Assembly (NCBI RefSeq): GCF_023074055.1
Contig: NZ_JADPKR010000013.1
Span: 186,001-250,000 of the forward strand
Reading direction: 5' to 3'
From: Bradyrhizobium sp. 141
Lineage (GTDB): Bacteria; Pseudomonadota; Alphaproteobacteria; Rhizobiales; Xanthobacteraceae
Length of the DNA: 64,000 nucleotides
In this document: positions 49,030 to 58,037 of the stretch, piece after piece
How the letters are laid out: every line of letters starts with the position of its first letter
Numbering within the stretch: position 1 is the first letter of the stretch
Notes under the pieces: generated by a model
Seen by the model: the letters and a program-made list of their open reading frames with translations, nothing else
What the model was told of the DNA's origin: nothing
Databases searched by the model: none
Position numbers and translations under genes: made by a program

Positions 49030-49626
49030 ATGACATCGCAGTCCATCATACTCTCACAAAGCCCGGTCATTCGTGTTTATGATGATGTCTTAGAACAGCA
49101 ATTATTGGCGAATGTCCAAGACTATCTGCAAAATACATCATGGAAATTTGGAGCAGTATCATTCAAGGCACCCGGCAGTTATCGCTATTGGTACAAGCAT
49201 TTTGCCGGCGGATACGACGAAGCTGACACGTCAGATTGTTCAGGTGTCTTGGAGAACGAAGCTCCGGTCATCTGGAAAATGTGGAGTCTCTTGGAGCGGT
49301 CGATCTTCAAGGATCACACACTGATGAGGTGCTATGCAAACGGTTATCCGTACGGATGCGAAGGCTCAGCTCATTTGGATTCAGCTGATCCCAATGACTA
49401 CACGGCAGTCTTCTATTCTAATCCAACTTGGGATCCTAATTGGGCGGGTGAGACCGTTTTCCTGACCCAACAACCACCGGCAGATATCGTTGCAGCCGTA
49501 CTGCCACGTCCAAACCGTCTGGTGCTCTTCCAGGGGAATGTTCCGCACGCCGCAAGAGGAATCTCGCGAGTTTGTCCATTGCTGCGGATAACGTTGATGT
49601 TCAAGACGAAAAAGAAGTCCAACTGA
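49030..49626 (+). CDS. 2-oxoglutarate/Fe(II)-dependent oxygenase
   Basis: A 198-residue double-stranded beta-helix protein of the prolyl-4-hydroxylase-like group. AHLDSADPNDYTAVFYSN near residue 115 gives the HxD, NVPHAARGIS near 172 the distal histidine, and LRITLMFK the 2-oxoglutarate arginine. No export signal, so it acts in the cytoplasm. AAGGAG lies before the ATG. The gene is visibly less GC-rich than its neighbours and sits between hlyD and a decayed copy of the hlyD end, which suggests insertion. The substrate could be a secreted-protein side chain or a sugar precursor (inference). Confidence 0.8.
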   Translation: MTSQSIILSQSPVIRVYDDVLEQQLLANVQDYLQNTSWKFGAVSFKAPGSYRYWYKHFAGGYDEADTSDCSGVLENEAPVIWKMWSLLERSIFKDHTLMRCYANGYPYGCEGSAHLDSADPNDYTAVFYSNPTWDPNWAGETVFLTQQPPADIVAAVLPRPNRLVLFQGNVPHAARGISRVCPLLRITLMFKTKKKSN

Positions 49627-49686
49627 ACATGACGCAGAGCTCGCAGAGGCGCCGTGAGTTGGGCGATTAGCGACAAGAACTACTCG

Positions 49687-49920
49687 CACAGATGGTTTGC
49701 CGCTCGTCGGGTTGCATCCGAAGGCCCCGAGGTCAAGTTTGTTCGGCGCGAACAGCGTGCCGGTAGCAGCCAACACAGCGATTGCATCATCCTGAAGCCG
49801 AAGGAGCTGGGGAAACTCGGGTCGGCCAGGCTTTCGTAAGCATGGCACGTCGCACTGCGCTGTCCTGCCCTCTCAAGCCGCCGCAGGCTTAGGTGGAACG
49901 GGCATTCAAGGAACGCTGAG
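49687..49920 (+). pseudogene. Decayed hlyD 3' end
   Basis: Nucleotides and residues match the end of the intact hlyD (about 48650-48928). At protein level REQRAGSSQHSDCIILKPKE then LGKLGSARL matches DQRAGTSYYTGRVLLKPEEL then AKLGSAKL. A stop at 49837-49839 breaks the frame and a stretch is deleted. The final GCATTCAAGGAACGCTGA mirrors GCGTTCAAGGAGCGCTGA. Not functional. Confidence 0.75.
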
Positions 49921-49946
49921 CCATTGCCAGACGTGGAATGACGCGG

Positions 49947-49965
49947 GCCCGAGTGCCACTCGGGC
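49947..49965 (+). terminator. Hairpin after the hlyD remnant
   Basis: GCCCGAGT and ACTCGGGC form a perfect 8-bp stem with a 3-base loop. The flanks (CAACGAGCACCGAGCT) match those of the first hairpin (CAACGAGCATCGAGCT), showing that the terminator was copied with the gene end. Confidence 0.45.
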
Positions 49966-49972
49966 TCCGCAT

Positions 49973-50365
49973 TCAACGAGCACCGAGCTGACGCCCAGCC
50001 TCTGCAATACGTCTGGTGCCGGAAGCCGTGGCTCGAGGGGTCCCAGGCCGCCCAAGATAAGGCACAATGGTGGACAGCTTTCCCGCCTGCATCAGGCCCG
50101 ATTGGGCGCTTCCGAGCAGCCGCCAGAGATTGGCTGGGGTGAGCCTTCCAATCCCGATCCACGTCTTCGCCTGTGACAGCAAAGCCCATGCGCGAGTACG
50201 GACCGAGCGCAGCAAAGGCCTGTCTTGCCGGCGGGCGAACCTGCGATACGCGCGGCGCTGCAGCCCGCTCAGCACATCCATTTGCTTGTGGTGCAGAGTC
50301 ATCGCTGTGACGAAGGCTAGCAGAATGGCTTCAGCCCCCAGAATGACGAGCAGTTCTTCCGTCAT
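49973..50365 (-). CDS. Possible small membrane protein
   Basis: A 130-residue leftward frame starting MTEELLVILGAEAILLAF, with one N-terminal hydrophobic helix and a long basic tail. I do not recognise a family. It fills an otherwise empty 800-base stretch; its 3' end runs into the duplicated hlyD tail sequence. It may be a real inner-membrane protein or chance; an upstream start at 50434 is also open. Confidence 0.35.
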   Translation of the reverse strand: MTEELLVILGAEAILLAFVTAMTLHHKQMDVLSGLQRRAYRRFARRQDRPLLRSVRTRAWALLSQAKTWIGIGRLTPANLWRLLGSAQSGLMQAGKLSTIVPYLGRPGTPRATASGTRRIAEAGRQLGAR

Positions 50366-50705
50366 GTGCAATCCCGATCCTGAGGCAGGAGAGCCGTTCG
50401 GGAGACGCTTTGCCCAGCGGCGGAGATTAATCAATAATTAAACTCGCGAGTTTGTTAAATTGTTGCCCTAATTGCGCGGGTCCGCGGCTCTGCGAAGCCC
50501 AACGGCTCGCAGAAGCGATGGAGCGCTCCATTGCCAAAATGGTCGATGTGCGCCCATGCGCGGGGCCGACATCAAGCCGCAATGATACAATCCGTCCCAA
50601 AATTTAATATTTATTTTATTTGAATTAATAATCCATTTTAAATAGGATGTCTCCGCACTGCCAGTGGATCCGAGCCTCAATCTGGCGTTTACGAGGGATC
50701 GGCGG
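50366..50705. promoter_or_regulatory. Gap with paired AT-rich islands
   Basis: A/T-rich segments at 50428-50465 (ATTAATCAATAATTAAAC) and 50597-50648 (AATTTAATATTTATTTTATT, CATTTTAAATAGG) surround GC-rich DNA. They probably carry promoters for the leftward small frame and the rightward protease gene. Confidence 0.4.
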
Positions 50706-51314
50706 ATGAATCGTGCGTGCGGCTCGGTTGTCGCGGCGGCGCTTGCTGTAATGATCGGTGGAACTGAATGGGCGCGCGCCGGGCGCACGGCCCCGCCGGC
50801 GACGCTGAGGGCAATCAATCCGCGCATCGAGCTGGGAAGCCCGACGCTGCCGCCCCTTGCGTACACCGCGTTCTGCCTGCGTTATGAGGCGGAATGTCTG
50901 CAGCGGCGATCGTTTCGTGGTGGGCCGATCCGGCTGACCGAGGACCGATGGGCGGCTCTGCAAGAGGTCAATCGAGCAGTCAACCTCGCCATTATGCCGG
51001 CTCGCAATGAGCTCGGCCTTGCCGGCGAGGAGTGGGTCATCAATCCCAATCACGGTGATTGCAATGACTACGCGGTGAGCAAGCGCCACGAGTTGCTTCA
51101 GCTTGGCTGGCCGGCACGAGTGCTGTTATTGGGCGAAGTCGTCCTGGGTTCTGGAGAACACCATTTGGTGCTTCTCGTGCGCACCCGCAGCGGCGACTTC
51201 GTTCTCGACAATCTCACGCCGCAGATCAAGCCGTGGTCGCTGATGCCCTATCGCTGGGTTCGCGTACAGATACCCGGCAATCATCGCCTGTGGGCGACGA
51301 TCAGGCGACCATGA
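50706..51314 (+). CDS. Periplasmic transglutaminase-like cysteine protease (BTLCP/LapG-like)
   Basis: A 202-residue protein with a signal-like N-terminus (CGSVVAAALAVMIGG). It has the LapG-type triad: GDCNDYAVSKRHEL (Cys near 118), GEHHLVLLV (His near 152) and FVLDNL (Asp near 168). LapG enzymes cut type I secreted adhesins near their N-terminus and release them from the surface, controlled by LapD and cyclic-di-GMP. No LapD-like gene is in the window. Proximity to two type I systems suggests the large secreted proteins as targets. ATG 50706 follows GAGGGA. Confidence 0.85.
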   Translation: MNRACGSVVAAALAVMIGGTEWARAGRTAPPATLRAINPRIELGSPTLPPLAYTAFCLRYEAECLQRRSFRGGPIRLTEDRWAALQEVNRAVNLAIMPARNELGLAGEEWVINPNHGDCNDYAVSKRHELLQLGWPARVLLLGEVVLGSGEHHLVLLVRTRSGDFVLDNLTPQIKPWSLMPYRWVRVQIPGNHRLWATIRRP

Positions 51315-51454
51315 GCATGATTGGCTGATGTGGCGAAGGCCTTGCGCTGTTCCCTGGAAATCTCTCCACCTTTCCGGGTGCTCTGTCTGGGTTCAGATTC
51401 GGTCTGTGCGAGTAAGCCTTCAGGCTTGCTCGTTCGATTCGACATGGCCCGAAG

Positions 51455-51502
51455 AATAATATCGTTGTTATTTTATTTGAAGCGAATTTAAATGTGCCGT
51501 AT
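51455..51502. promoter_or_regulatory. AT-rich island before a methyltransferase
   Basis: GAATAATATCGTTGTTATTTT and GAATTTAAATG: short A/T-rich tract 40-85 bases before the start at 51540. Confidence 0.35.
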
Positions 51503-51539
51503 ATAGTCGAATTCAAGCTCACCATCGAGGAAGATTGAA

Positions 51540-52238
51540 ATGGCGACTTCCCCGGCGATCGAAGTTGGTGGTTACGAGAGGGCAGCGTCGAGCAGTTTCA
51601 GGCTGGCCCGATTTTCCATATTTCTCGACCTCATCAATTCGATTCCGACGATGGGGCGTTCTCTGCGGATTCTCGACGTTGGCGGAGTTGAAGCCTACTG
51701 GAAGGATAAGAGAAAACTGATAGGCAGGCCTGTCGAAATAACGCTGGTCAACTTGGACGACGCGCAGCCTGCAGCCCAGCCGGGATTTACATTCCTGCAC
51801 GGGAACGCCTGTCACATGCCTGAATTCGCCGATAACAGCTTCGACGTGATCCACTCGAACTCCGTCATCGAACATGTAGGCCAATGGTCGGACATGATGT
51901 CAATGGCGAAGGAGATCCGCAGAATCGCTCCAAACTACTTTGTGCAAACACCCTATTTCTGGTTTCCGATCGAGCCCCACGCGAGAACGCCACTCCTGCA
52001 TTGGCTTCCCGAGTCCCTTAAGTTCCGGCTGGTCATGGCCCGCAAGTTGGGTCCTTATTGGTCCAAAGCGGCTACCGTCGATGAGGCGATGAGGACCGTT
52101 CAATCTTCGACCTTGCTCGACAGGCGCATGTTTTCGGCGCTTTTTCCCGACGCGGACGTCATCCCGGAAAAGTATCTCGGAATGACCAAGTCGCTTATGG
52201 CAGTTCGGAAAACCCCTGGGATCGCGCCAGGCATCTAA
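51540..52238 (+). CDS. SAM-dependent methyltransferase
   Basis: A 232-residue class I methyltransferase. RILDVGGVEAYW near residue 42 is the SAM loop (without a full GxGxG), ITLVNLDD the strand-2 acid, and FDVIHSNSVIEHV motif IV. GGAAG precedes the ATG. The target is unknown; sugar or lipid O-methylation fits the setting. The next gene converges on it. Confidence 0.8.
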   Translation: MATSPAIEVGGYERAASSSFRLARFSIFLDLINSIPTMGRSLRILDVGGVEAYWKDKRKLIGRPVEITLVNLDDAQPAAQPGFTFLHGNACHMPEFADNSFDVIHSNSVIEHVGQWSDMMSMAKEIRRIAPNYFVQTPYFWFPIEPHARTPLLHWLPESLKFRLVMARKLGPYWSKAATVDEAMRTVQSSTLLDRRMFSALFPDADVIPEKYLGMTKSLMAVRKTPGIAPGI

Positions 52239-52339
52239 GTTTAAATTTGCACGCTGATCGAAGCAGCACATGACCCACGTGAGCAGGGCGGGCCGATATG
52301 CGCCGCCCTGGCTTTTGGCCATCATTACTGGACGCGCTG

Positions 52340-53275
52340 TCAGGGGCGTCGGATGGGTCTCACGACAACAAGCTGGCCATTCTGAATGACGCAGTCATTC
52401 ACGTTCGTCCACTCGTCGATGATGAATTCGGTGATGAAAAACTTGCGGAAGCGGAACGGTCCGACAAAGCACACGTTTTTCATTCGCAAATGTGCGTTGG
52501 TGTAACCATCGGCGTGAAGACGCAGGCCAAAAGGTCCGCCCTGGAACATGACGTTTTCCAGATCAACCAGATCGGGCTTCCAGCTGTCGGCGACGAATAT
52601 CCCGGCGGTCGCCGAAGTGTTGTGCGCGACAATGGACGTATTTCGCAGAGTGATCGTTCCGTGATTGCCGGGGCCATAGGCCTGGATCACATCGGCATGG
52701 TCATCGTCTTGTCCTATCGCCTCGAGATAAGAGTCCGAGATTACGATATTGCCTTTGATCGCCCGGATACATTCGCGGGACTGGATTCGGAGCCTCGTTA
52801 GTGTGCAGCTACCCCAGCAACCAACCGTGTTATCGCCGACTTCGTAATAGATATAACTTCGATCTGTGAGTGATCCTCCATCCGGTACGCCATTGTCCAG
52901 TCGGCTGTAGGAGACAGCACTGGTAAATCGCGCATCGTTAAAGGAAAGCGGCGGTCCACTCAAAGGTATCGATGACGGAGCGGGTGCAGGAGCAGGTGGC
53001 GCGGCGGGTCTGTCTTTGCCGTTAGAACCATCAACGCCGCCATCGTAAGCGAGACGCCACCGGACATAGCCGTTCGCGCTCGTCGGATTGACGAGCTTAT
53101 CGTCCATCTGGCGCCAGGCATCGATGCGCTGCCCAGGCTTGGACTGCGGCGGCATGGATGATGCTGAAGATCCAAATGAGTTCTGCTCTTGACCCGCCAG
53201 GGTCGGCGACGTTGCTCCGATCCCCAGACTTAAAGAGATCATCGCGATAGAGGTCAATATTATTGCAGCTCTCAT
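52340..53275 (-). CDS. Sec-exported pectate-lyase-like beta-helix protein
   Basis: A 311-residue protein with a clear signal peptide (MRAAIILTSIAMISLSL, cut near TLAGQ). After a Pro/Ala-rich linker a 200-residue right-handed beta-helix follows. It is paralogous to residues 1-210 of the type I protein at 43185: DDHADVIQAYGPGNHGTITL against GDHADGIQAYAPGGTGNLTV. Four extra cysteines (TVGCWGSCTL, RECIR, VCF) may form disulfides. AGGGGG lies before the chosen ATG; an upstream ATG would hide the signal peptide. Substrate unknown. Confidence 0.82.
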   Translation of the reverse strand: MRAAIILTSIAMISLSLGIGATSPTLAGQEQNSFGSSASSMPPQSKPGQRIDAWRQMDDKLVNPTSANGYVRWRLAYDGGVDGSNGKDRPAAPPAPAPAPSSIPLSGPPLSFNDARFTSAVSYSRLDNGVPDGGSLTDRSYIYYEVGDNTVGCWGSCTLTRLRIQSRECIRAIKGNIVISDSYLEAIGQDDDHADVIQAYGPGNHGTITLRNTSIVAHNTSATAGIFVADSWKPDLVDLENVMFQGGPFGLRLHADGYTNAHLRMKNVCFVGPFRFRKFFITEFIIDEWTNVNDCVIQNGQLVVVRPIRRP

Positions 53276-53393
53276 TAATCCCCCTAAACGGCCTCGATCT
53301 TCCGAGACGTCCATATCCATGCCGTTTCTCGCGGGATGAACGATCGCTATCCCCGAACGGTCGCAGTTCGACGCTTACTATGGCCCGCACCGG

Positions 53394-56300
53394 TCAGGAC
53401 CCCACTGTGAGCCCCACAGCGGGTGTGGCTGAAGGGTCCACCCAACGTCGGATCGTGCCATCAAATATGTCGGCTCCGTAGAGCCACCCGTCGGGGCCCT
53501 TCTGCAGGTCGACGATGCCTTGTGCGTTGTTGTCCACCAACTGAACGCTGGCGATCTGGCGGTTTGCGTTCAAGGTCGCAGCGAAGATCGTTCCATTGTA
53601 GACATCGTCGAAGAACATGATGTTCTGGTTGTAGAAATCTCCCGCGGTGATCACGTGGAAATTGTCCGGGGCACCGTGGCTCTCGGCCAAGATGGGAAAT
53701 ACTGCAGGCGGGTCCGACGTATTGTTGCGGTTGCCATTGTTGTAGAAGGTGATTGCCTGGGCGAGGTCCTGGTAGCTGGCGGTTTTGTTCGGACCCTCGA
53801 GATAGGGCCAGCCGAAATTCGATCCCGCCGGACCGGTGTCCAACTCCTCCCAGCTGTCCCAACCCACATCTCCGAGCACCGGCAGATTGGTGACGGGATC
53901 GAAGCTGAAGCGATAAGAGTTGCGAACGCCGTAGTAGAAGACCTTCGACTGATTGCTGTTGGGATCGCCGGCCTGATAGAATGGATTTCCGGGCGCTCCT
54001 GCACCCGTAGTCGGGTCGATCCGCAACAGCTTGCCGGAGAGATTTTGGATGTCCTGGACCCGCACTGCACGAGGGTCCGCGAAATTGTATGACGTGCCGT
54101 CGCCCACGGTGAGATAGAGATAGCCGTCGGGACCAAAATGAACGGCACCGATGGAATGCGAGTCCCCGTCCGTCGCCAGATAATCGCGAATGTTCTGATT
54201 CTGAATCCCTGGCGAGTTCGGATCGTTGTCCTGAGCTCCAGTGTCTATCTGGCTGGCCGGAGCCGTTATGGTGGTGCCGTTGACGATACCTGATGGAGGA
54301 ATGCTGGGATCGCCGTTGCTGTCCAGGTCCGGACGGCTCGTATACGCCCAAGTGCTATTCTTGCCGACGAGTACGAACTCGCTCGCGGGATCGGCGACCA
54401 TGGTGCTTGGGTTCACAGTCACCCTCACCAGACGAGACGGTCGATTTCCGGCCTGATCGGGTCCTGCGAGTCCCGTCTGGCCCGCGGTCTCGGGCGGATC
54501 GTAGGTGTAGAGCAGGTAGACATAGGGGCTGCCTGCAAAGAAATTTGGGTTAACCGCGATCCCCAGAAGTCCGCGATCGCTGACATCGTTGACCTCGCTG
54601 GACAGGTCGATCAGCGGCGTCGATCGCAGCGTGCCGTTGTCCACCACGCGCACCACACCGTCCTTCTGCGCGACGAGCATGTAGCGGCCGTCGGGACTCC
54701 AATCGATCGCCGTTGGTTCGTTCAGGCCTGTTACGGCCGTCTGGCCCACCAGATTGCCGAGGTCGGGGTTGTCATTATCCAGGATCTTCACTGTTGTCGT
54801 CGCCTGCGCGCCCAGGGTGGCGCCCGTCGGGGTGGTCAAGTTGACGGTGAAAGTCTCGTCGCTCTCCGGTGTCGTATCGTTGATGATCGGGATGGTGATG
54901 GTCTGAGTCACCTGGCCGGCAGCGAAGGTCACTGTGCTGGACGTGGTCGTGTAGTCCAATCCCGAGACCGCGCTGCCGTTGCTGGTTGTGAAGCCGACCG
55001 TGGCAGCCTGAGTGGCACTGCCGCTGCGCAGCAGCGTGATCGTCGCTGTCGGTGTGCCCTCGGTAACGGTGACGGCGGCGTCCGCCATTGCGATGGCGGT
55101 GGGCGAGTCGTCGTCGACGATGGATACGAGCACGGTGCGCGGGGCTCCAAGGGAGCCGGAGCTGGGATTCTGAAGCCCGACGGCAAACGTTTCAGTTCCC
55201 TCGGTGAGCTGATCGTTCACAATCGAGATGGTGAAGCTCTTGGTGCTCTCTCCGGGTGCGAAGACGATCTGACCGGTGTTCGCCCGACCATTGAACGTGG
55301 GCTGAATGTAGTCCAATCCAGCCGTCGCCGTCCCAGCCGTGCCGATTTCATTCGTCGTGTACTCGACGGTCGTTTGAGACTGGAGATCGCCAGAGCGTAC
55401 GACGGTGATGGTGGCTGTGCCCCCCGCTTCACTGACGTAGACTGTGGAACTGTTGAGGAGTGCGATGACGTTGGGCTGGGCGAAGACGACATCGCGGAAG
55501 TAGTTTGCGTTCTGATAAACGTTGGTGGGGAAGACGCCCGCGGTGTAGTCGAAGACGCCGGCGCCGGCCGGAGCATTCAAGCCACCATTGCTGATGCCGG
55601 ATGCGAAGCCTTGGGTGGTGGAGACGTAGTAGCTGTTGATATTGACCGAAACCACGTAGGTCGTGCCCGCCGCGATGGTAAGTGGCGTGGCGAGCGCCTG
55701 CTGCTGCCAGCCCGATGCGCCTTCATTGGTGAAGGTGACCGTCGCCAGTTGCTGGCCGGTGGATGACCAGATGTGGCCGACATGAGTGCCGGTCTCGTTC
55801 GAGGCCTTGTAGTACCGTATCGCCTGGATCACGCCGGACGTGTCGCTGGTGAAGCGCATGCCCAGCTCGTAATCCGCCCCTATCCCGTCGCTGGCATTGG
55901 TGATGGCAGGCGTTTGGGTGGTGAATAGAATAGTACCGGAACTCGCAGTTGTAACCCCAGCGGTCGCCGCGCTGGTCACGTTCTCGCTGGTGCCGAGCAG
56001 GTCGGTGTAGGTCGTATTCACCCGGATCCGCTTGCCGACCAGGCTGCTGTCGAGAGTGAGGCTCGAGGTGGTTGCGGCGAGATTCGTCCAGGTGATACCG
56101 TCCGGGCTGCTTTGCCAGTGATATGTGATGCTCGCAGGCACGCCGTCGGGATCCGTGACGTTGGCCGTCAGCGTTTGATTCTGGGTCGCGGTACCACTGA
56201 TCGTCACGGCGCCGACGTCGTTCACATTGGCTACCATCGTGGCGGTCGCGGAGCTCACCGGGCTCTCGCTGCTGCCCAGCAGGTCCGTATAGAAGGCGGT

Positions 56301-58037
56301 GGCACGTATGAAGTTGCCGACCTGGGCCTGACCCAGGGTCAACGTTTTCGCGGTCGCGCCGGTGAAGTTGGTCCACGTGCTGCCGTTCGTGCTCTGTTGC
56401 CACTGATATGAGATCGTACCGGGCACTCCGTCCGTATCGCTCACCGTCGCGGTCAACGTCTGGTTCTGCGTCGGCGTCCCGCTGATGCTCACCGAGCCGG
56501 GGTGATTGCTGGGACTTGACGAGCCCGCGGCAAACACCACGTCGCGGAAGTAGTTGGTATTCTGATAGATGGCGGTCGGGAAAATGCCTTTTGTCAAGTC
56601 GTAGATGCCGGCGCCGGCGGGAGCGTTCAGGCCACCATTGCTGATGCCGGATGCGAAGCCTTGGGTGGTGGAGACATAGTAGCTGTTGATATTGACCGAG
56701 ACCACGTAGGTCGTGCCGGCGGTGATGCTGAGCGGGGTGGCAAGGGCCTGCTGCTGCCAGCCCGATGCGCCTTCATTGGTGAAGGTGACCGTCGCCAGTT
56801 CCTGGCCGGTGGATGACCAGATGTGGCCGACATGGGTGCCGGTCTCGTTCGAGGCCTTGTAGTACCGTATCGCCTGGATCACGCCGGACGTGTCGCTGGT
56901 GAAGCGCATGCCCAGTTCGTAATCCGCCCCTATCCCGTCGCTGGCATTGGTGATGGCAGGCGCCTGTGTGGTGAACAGAGTGGTGGTTGCACTCGCAGCT
57001 GCAACCGTGGCCGTCGCCGCGCTGGTCGCGTTCTCGCCGGTGCCGCGCAGGTCGGTGTAGGTGGCATTCACCCGGATCCGCTTTCCGACCAGGCTGCTGT
57101 CGAGAGTGAGGCTCGAGGTCGTGGCGGCGAGATTCGTCCAGGTGGTTCCGTCCGGGCTGCTTTGCCAGTGATATGTGATGCTCGCTGGGACGCCGTCGGG
57201 ATCCGTGACGTTGGCCGTCAGCGTTTGATTCTGGGCCGCGGTGCCGCTGATCGTGATGGCGCCGACGTCGTTGACATTGGCTACCGTCGTGGCGGTCGCG
57301 GAGCTCACCGGGCTCTCGCTGCTGCCCAGCAGGTCCGTGTAGAAAGCCATGGCGCGTATGAAGTTGCCGACCTGGGCCTGGCCCAGCGTCAGCGTTTTCG
57401 CGGTCGCGCCGCTAATGTTGGTCCACGTGCTGCCGTTCGTGCTCTGCTGCCACTGATAGGAGACCGTCCCGGGCACTCCGTCCGTATCGCTCACCGTCGC
57501 GGTCAACGTCTGGTTCTGCGTCGGCGTCCCGCTGACGCTCACCGCGCCGGGATGATTATTGGGGTTTTTCGAACTCGCAGCGAAGACGACGTCGCGGAAG
57601 TAGTTTGCGTTCTGATAGACGTTAGTCGGAAAGACGCCCGCGTTGTAGTCGAAGACGCCGGCACCGGCCGGGGCGGTCAGGCCACCGTTGCTGATGCCGG
57701 ATGCGAAGCCTTGGGTGGTGGAGACGTAATAGCTGTTGATATTGACCGAGACCACGTAGGTCGTGCCGGCGGTGATGGTGAGCGGCGTGGCGAGGGCCTG
57801 CTGCTGCCAGCCCGATGCGCCTTCATTGGTGAAGGTGACCGTCGCCAGCTCCTGGCCGGTGGTCGACCAAATGTGCCCGACATGAGTGCCGGTCTCGTTC
57901 GAGGCCTTGTAGTATCGGATCGCCTGGATCACGCCGGAGCTGTCGCTGGTGAAGGTCATGCCCAGCTCGTAATCCGCTCCTGCTCCATCGGTGTTGTTGG
58001 TCAGAACGGGGACCTGGGTGGTGAACAGACTTGTCAT
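53394..58037 (-). CDS. Large modular secreted protein: DUF4082/Ig repeats, Calx-beta domains and sugar-dehydrogenase propeller
   Basis: A 1547-residue protein without a Sec signal. DUF4082 modules are near residues 1-150, 350-500 and 705-853, each marked by IRYYKASNETGTHVG and FTNEGASGWQQQAL. Pairs of Ig-like domains (YQWQQSTNGSTW, YHWQSSPDG) lie between them. Two Calx-beta domains (about 856-1085) and a glucose/sorbosone-dehydrogenase-type propeller (about 1090-1547) follow. The propeller has GLLGIAVNPNF, HSIGAVHFGPDGYLYLTVGDG with a histidine near the PQQ site, SGKLLRID and GVRNSYRFSFDP. GGGAGAA precedes the ATG. Probably exported by one of the type I systems, although no secretion signal is obvious. 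Confidence 0.82.
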   Translation of the reverse strand: MTSLFTTQVPVLTNNTDGAGADYELGMTFTSDSSGVIQAIRYYKASNETGTHVGHIWSTTGQELATVTFTNEGASGWQQQALATPLTITAGTTYVVSVNINSYYVSTTQGFASGISNGGLTAPAGAGVFDYNAGVFPTNVYQNANYFRDVVFAASSKNPNNHPGAVSVSGTPTQNQTLTATVSDTDGVPGTVSYQWQQSTNGSTWTNISGATAKTLTLGQAQVGNFIRAMAFYTDLLGSSESPVSSATATTVANVNDVGAITISGTAAQNQTLTANVTDPDGVPASITYHWQSSPDGTTWTNLAATTSSLTLDSSLVGKRIRVNATYTDLRGTGENATSAATATVAAASATTTLFTTQAPAITNASDGIGADYELGMRFTSDTSGVIQAIRYYKASNETGTHVGHIWSSTGQELATVTFTNEGASGWQQQALATPLSITAGTTYVVSVNINSYYVSTTQGFASGISNGGLNAPAGAGIYDLTKGIFPTAIYQNTNYFRDVVFAAGSSSPSNHPGSVSISGTPTQNQTLTATVSDTDGVPGTISYQWQQSTNGSTWTNFTGATAKTLTLGQAQVGNFIRATAFYTDLLGSSESPVSSATATMVANVNDVGAVTISGTATQNQTLTANVTDPDGVPASITYHWQSSPDGITWTNLAATTSSLTLDSSLVGKRIRVNTTYTDLLGTSENVTSAATAGVTTASSGTILFTTQTPAITNASDGIGADYELGMRFTSDTSGVIQAIRYYKASNETGTHVGHIWSSTGQQLATVTFTNEGASGWQQQALATPLTIAAGTTYVVSVNINSYYVSTTQGFASGISNGGLNAPAGAGVFDYTAGVFPTNVYQNANYFRDVVFAQPNVIALLNSSTVYVSEAGGTATITVVRSGDLQSQTTVEYTTNEIGTAGTATAGLDYIQPTFNGRANTGQIVFAPGESTKSFTISIVNDQLTEGTETFAVGLQNPSSGSLGAPRTVLVSIVDDDSPTAIAMADAAVTVTEGTPTATITLLRSGSATQAATVGFTTSNGSAVSGLDYTTTSSTVTFAAGQVTQTITIPIINDTTPESDETFTVNLTTPTGATLGAQATTTVKILDNDNPDLGNLVGQTAVTGLNEPTAIDWSPDGRYMLVAQKDGVVRVVDNGTLRSTPLIDLSSEVNDVSDRGLLGIAVNPNFFAGSPYVYLLYTYDPPETAGQTGLAGPDQAGNRPSRLVRVTVNPSTMVADPASEFVLVGKNSTWAYTSRPDLDSNGDPSIPPSGIVNGTTITAPASQIDTGAQDNDPNSPGIQNQNIRDYLATDGDSHSIGAVHFGPDGYLYLTVGDGTSYNFADPRAVRVQDIQNLSGKLLRIDPTTGAGAPGNPFYQAGDPNSNQSKVFYYGVRNSYRFSFDPVTNLPVLGDVGWDSWEELDTGPAGSNFGWPYLEGPNKTASYQDLAQAITFYNNGNRNNTSDPPAVFPILAESHGAPDNFHVITAGDFYNQNIMFFDDVYNGTIFAATLNANRQIASVQLVDNNAQGIVDLQKGPDGWLYGADIFDGTIRRWVDPSATPAVGLTVGS
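55480..58037 (-). repeat. 1,050-base repeat units encoding DUF4082 plus two Ig-like domains
   Basis: The DUF4082 segments recur at 1,050-base spacing (350 codons), for example at 57677, 56627 and 55577, with very high nucleotide similarity. Two full units and a third DUF4082 are present. Confidence 0.8.
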
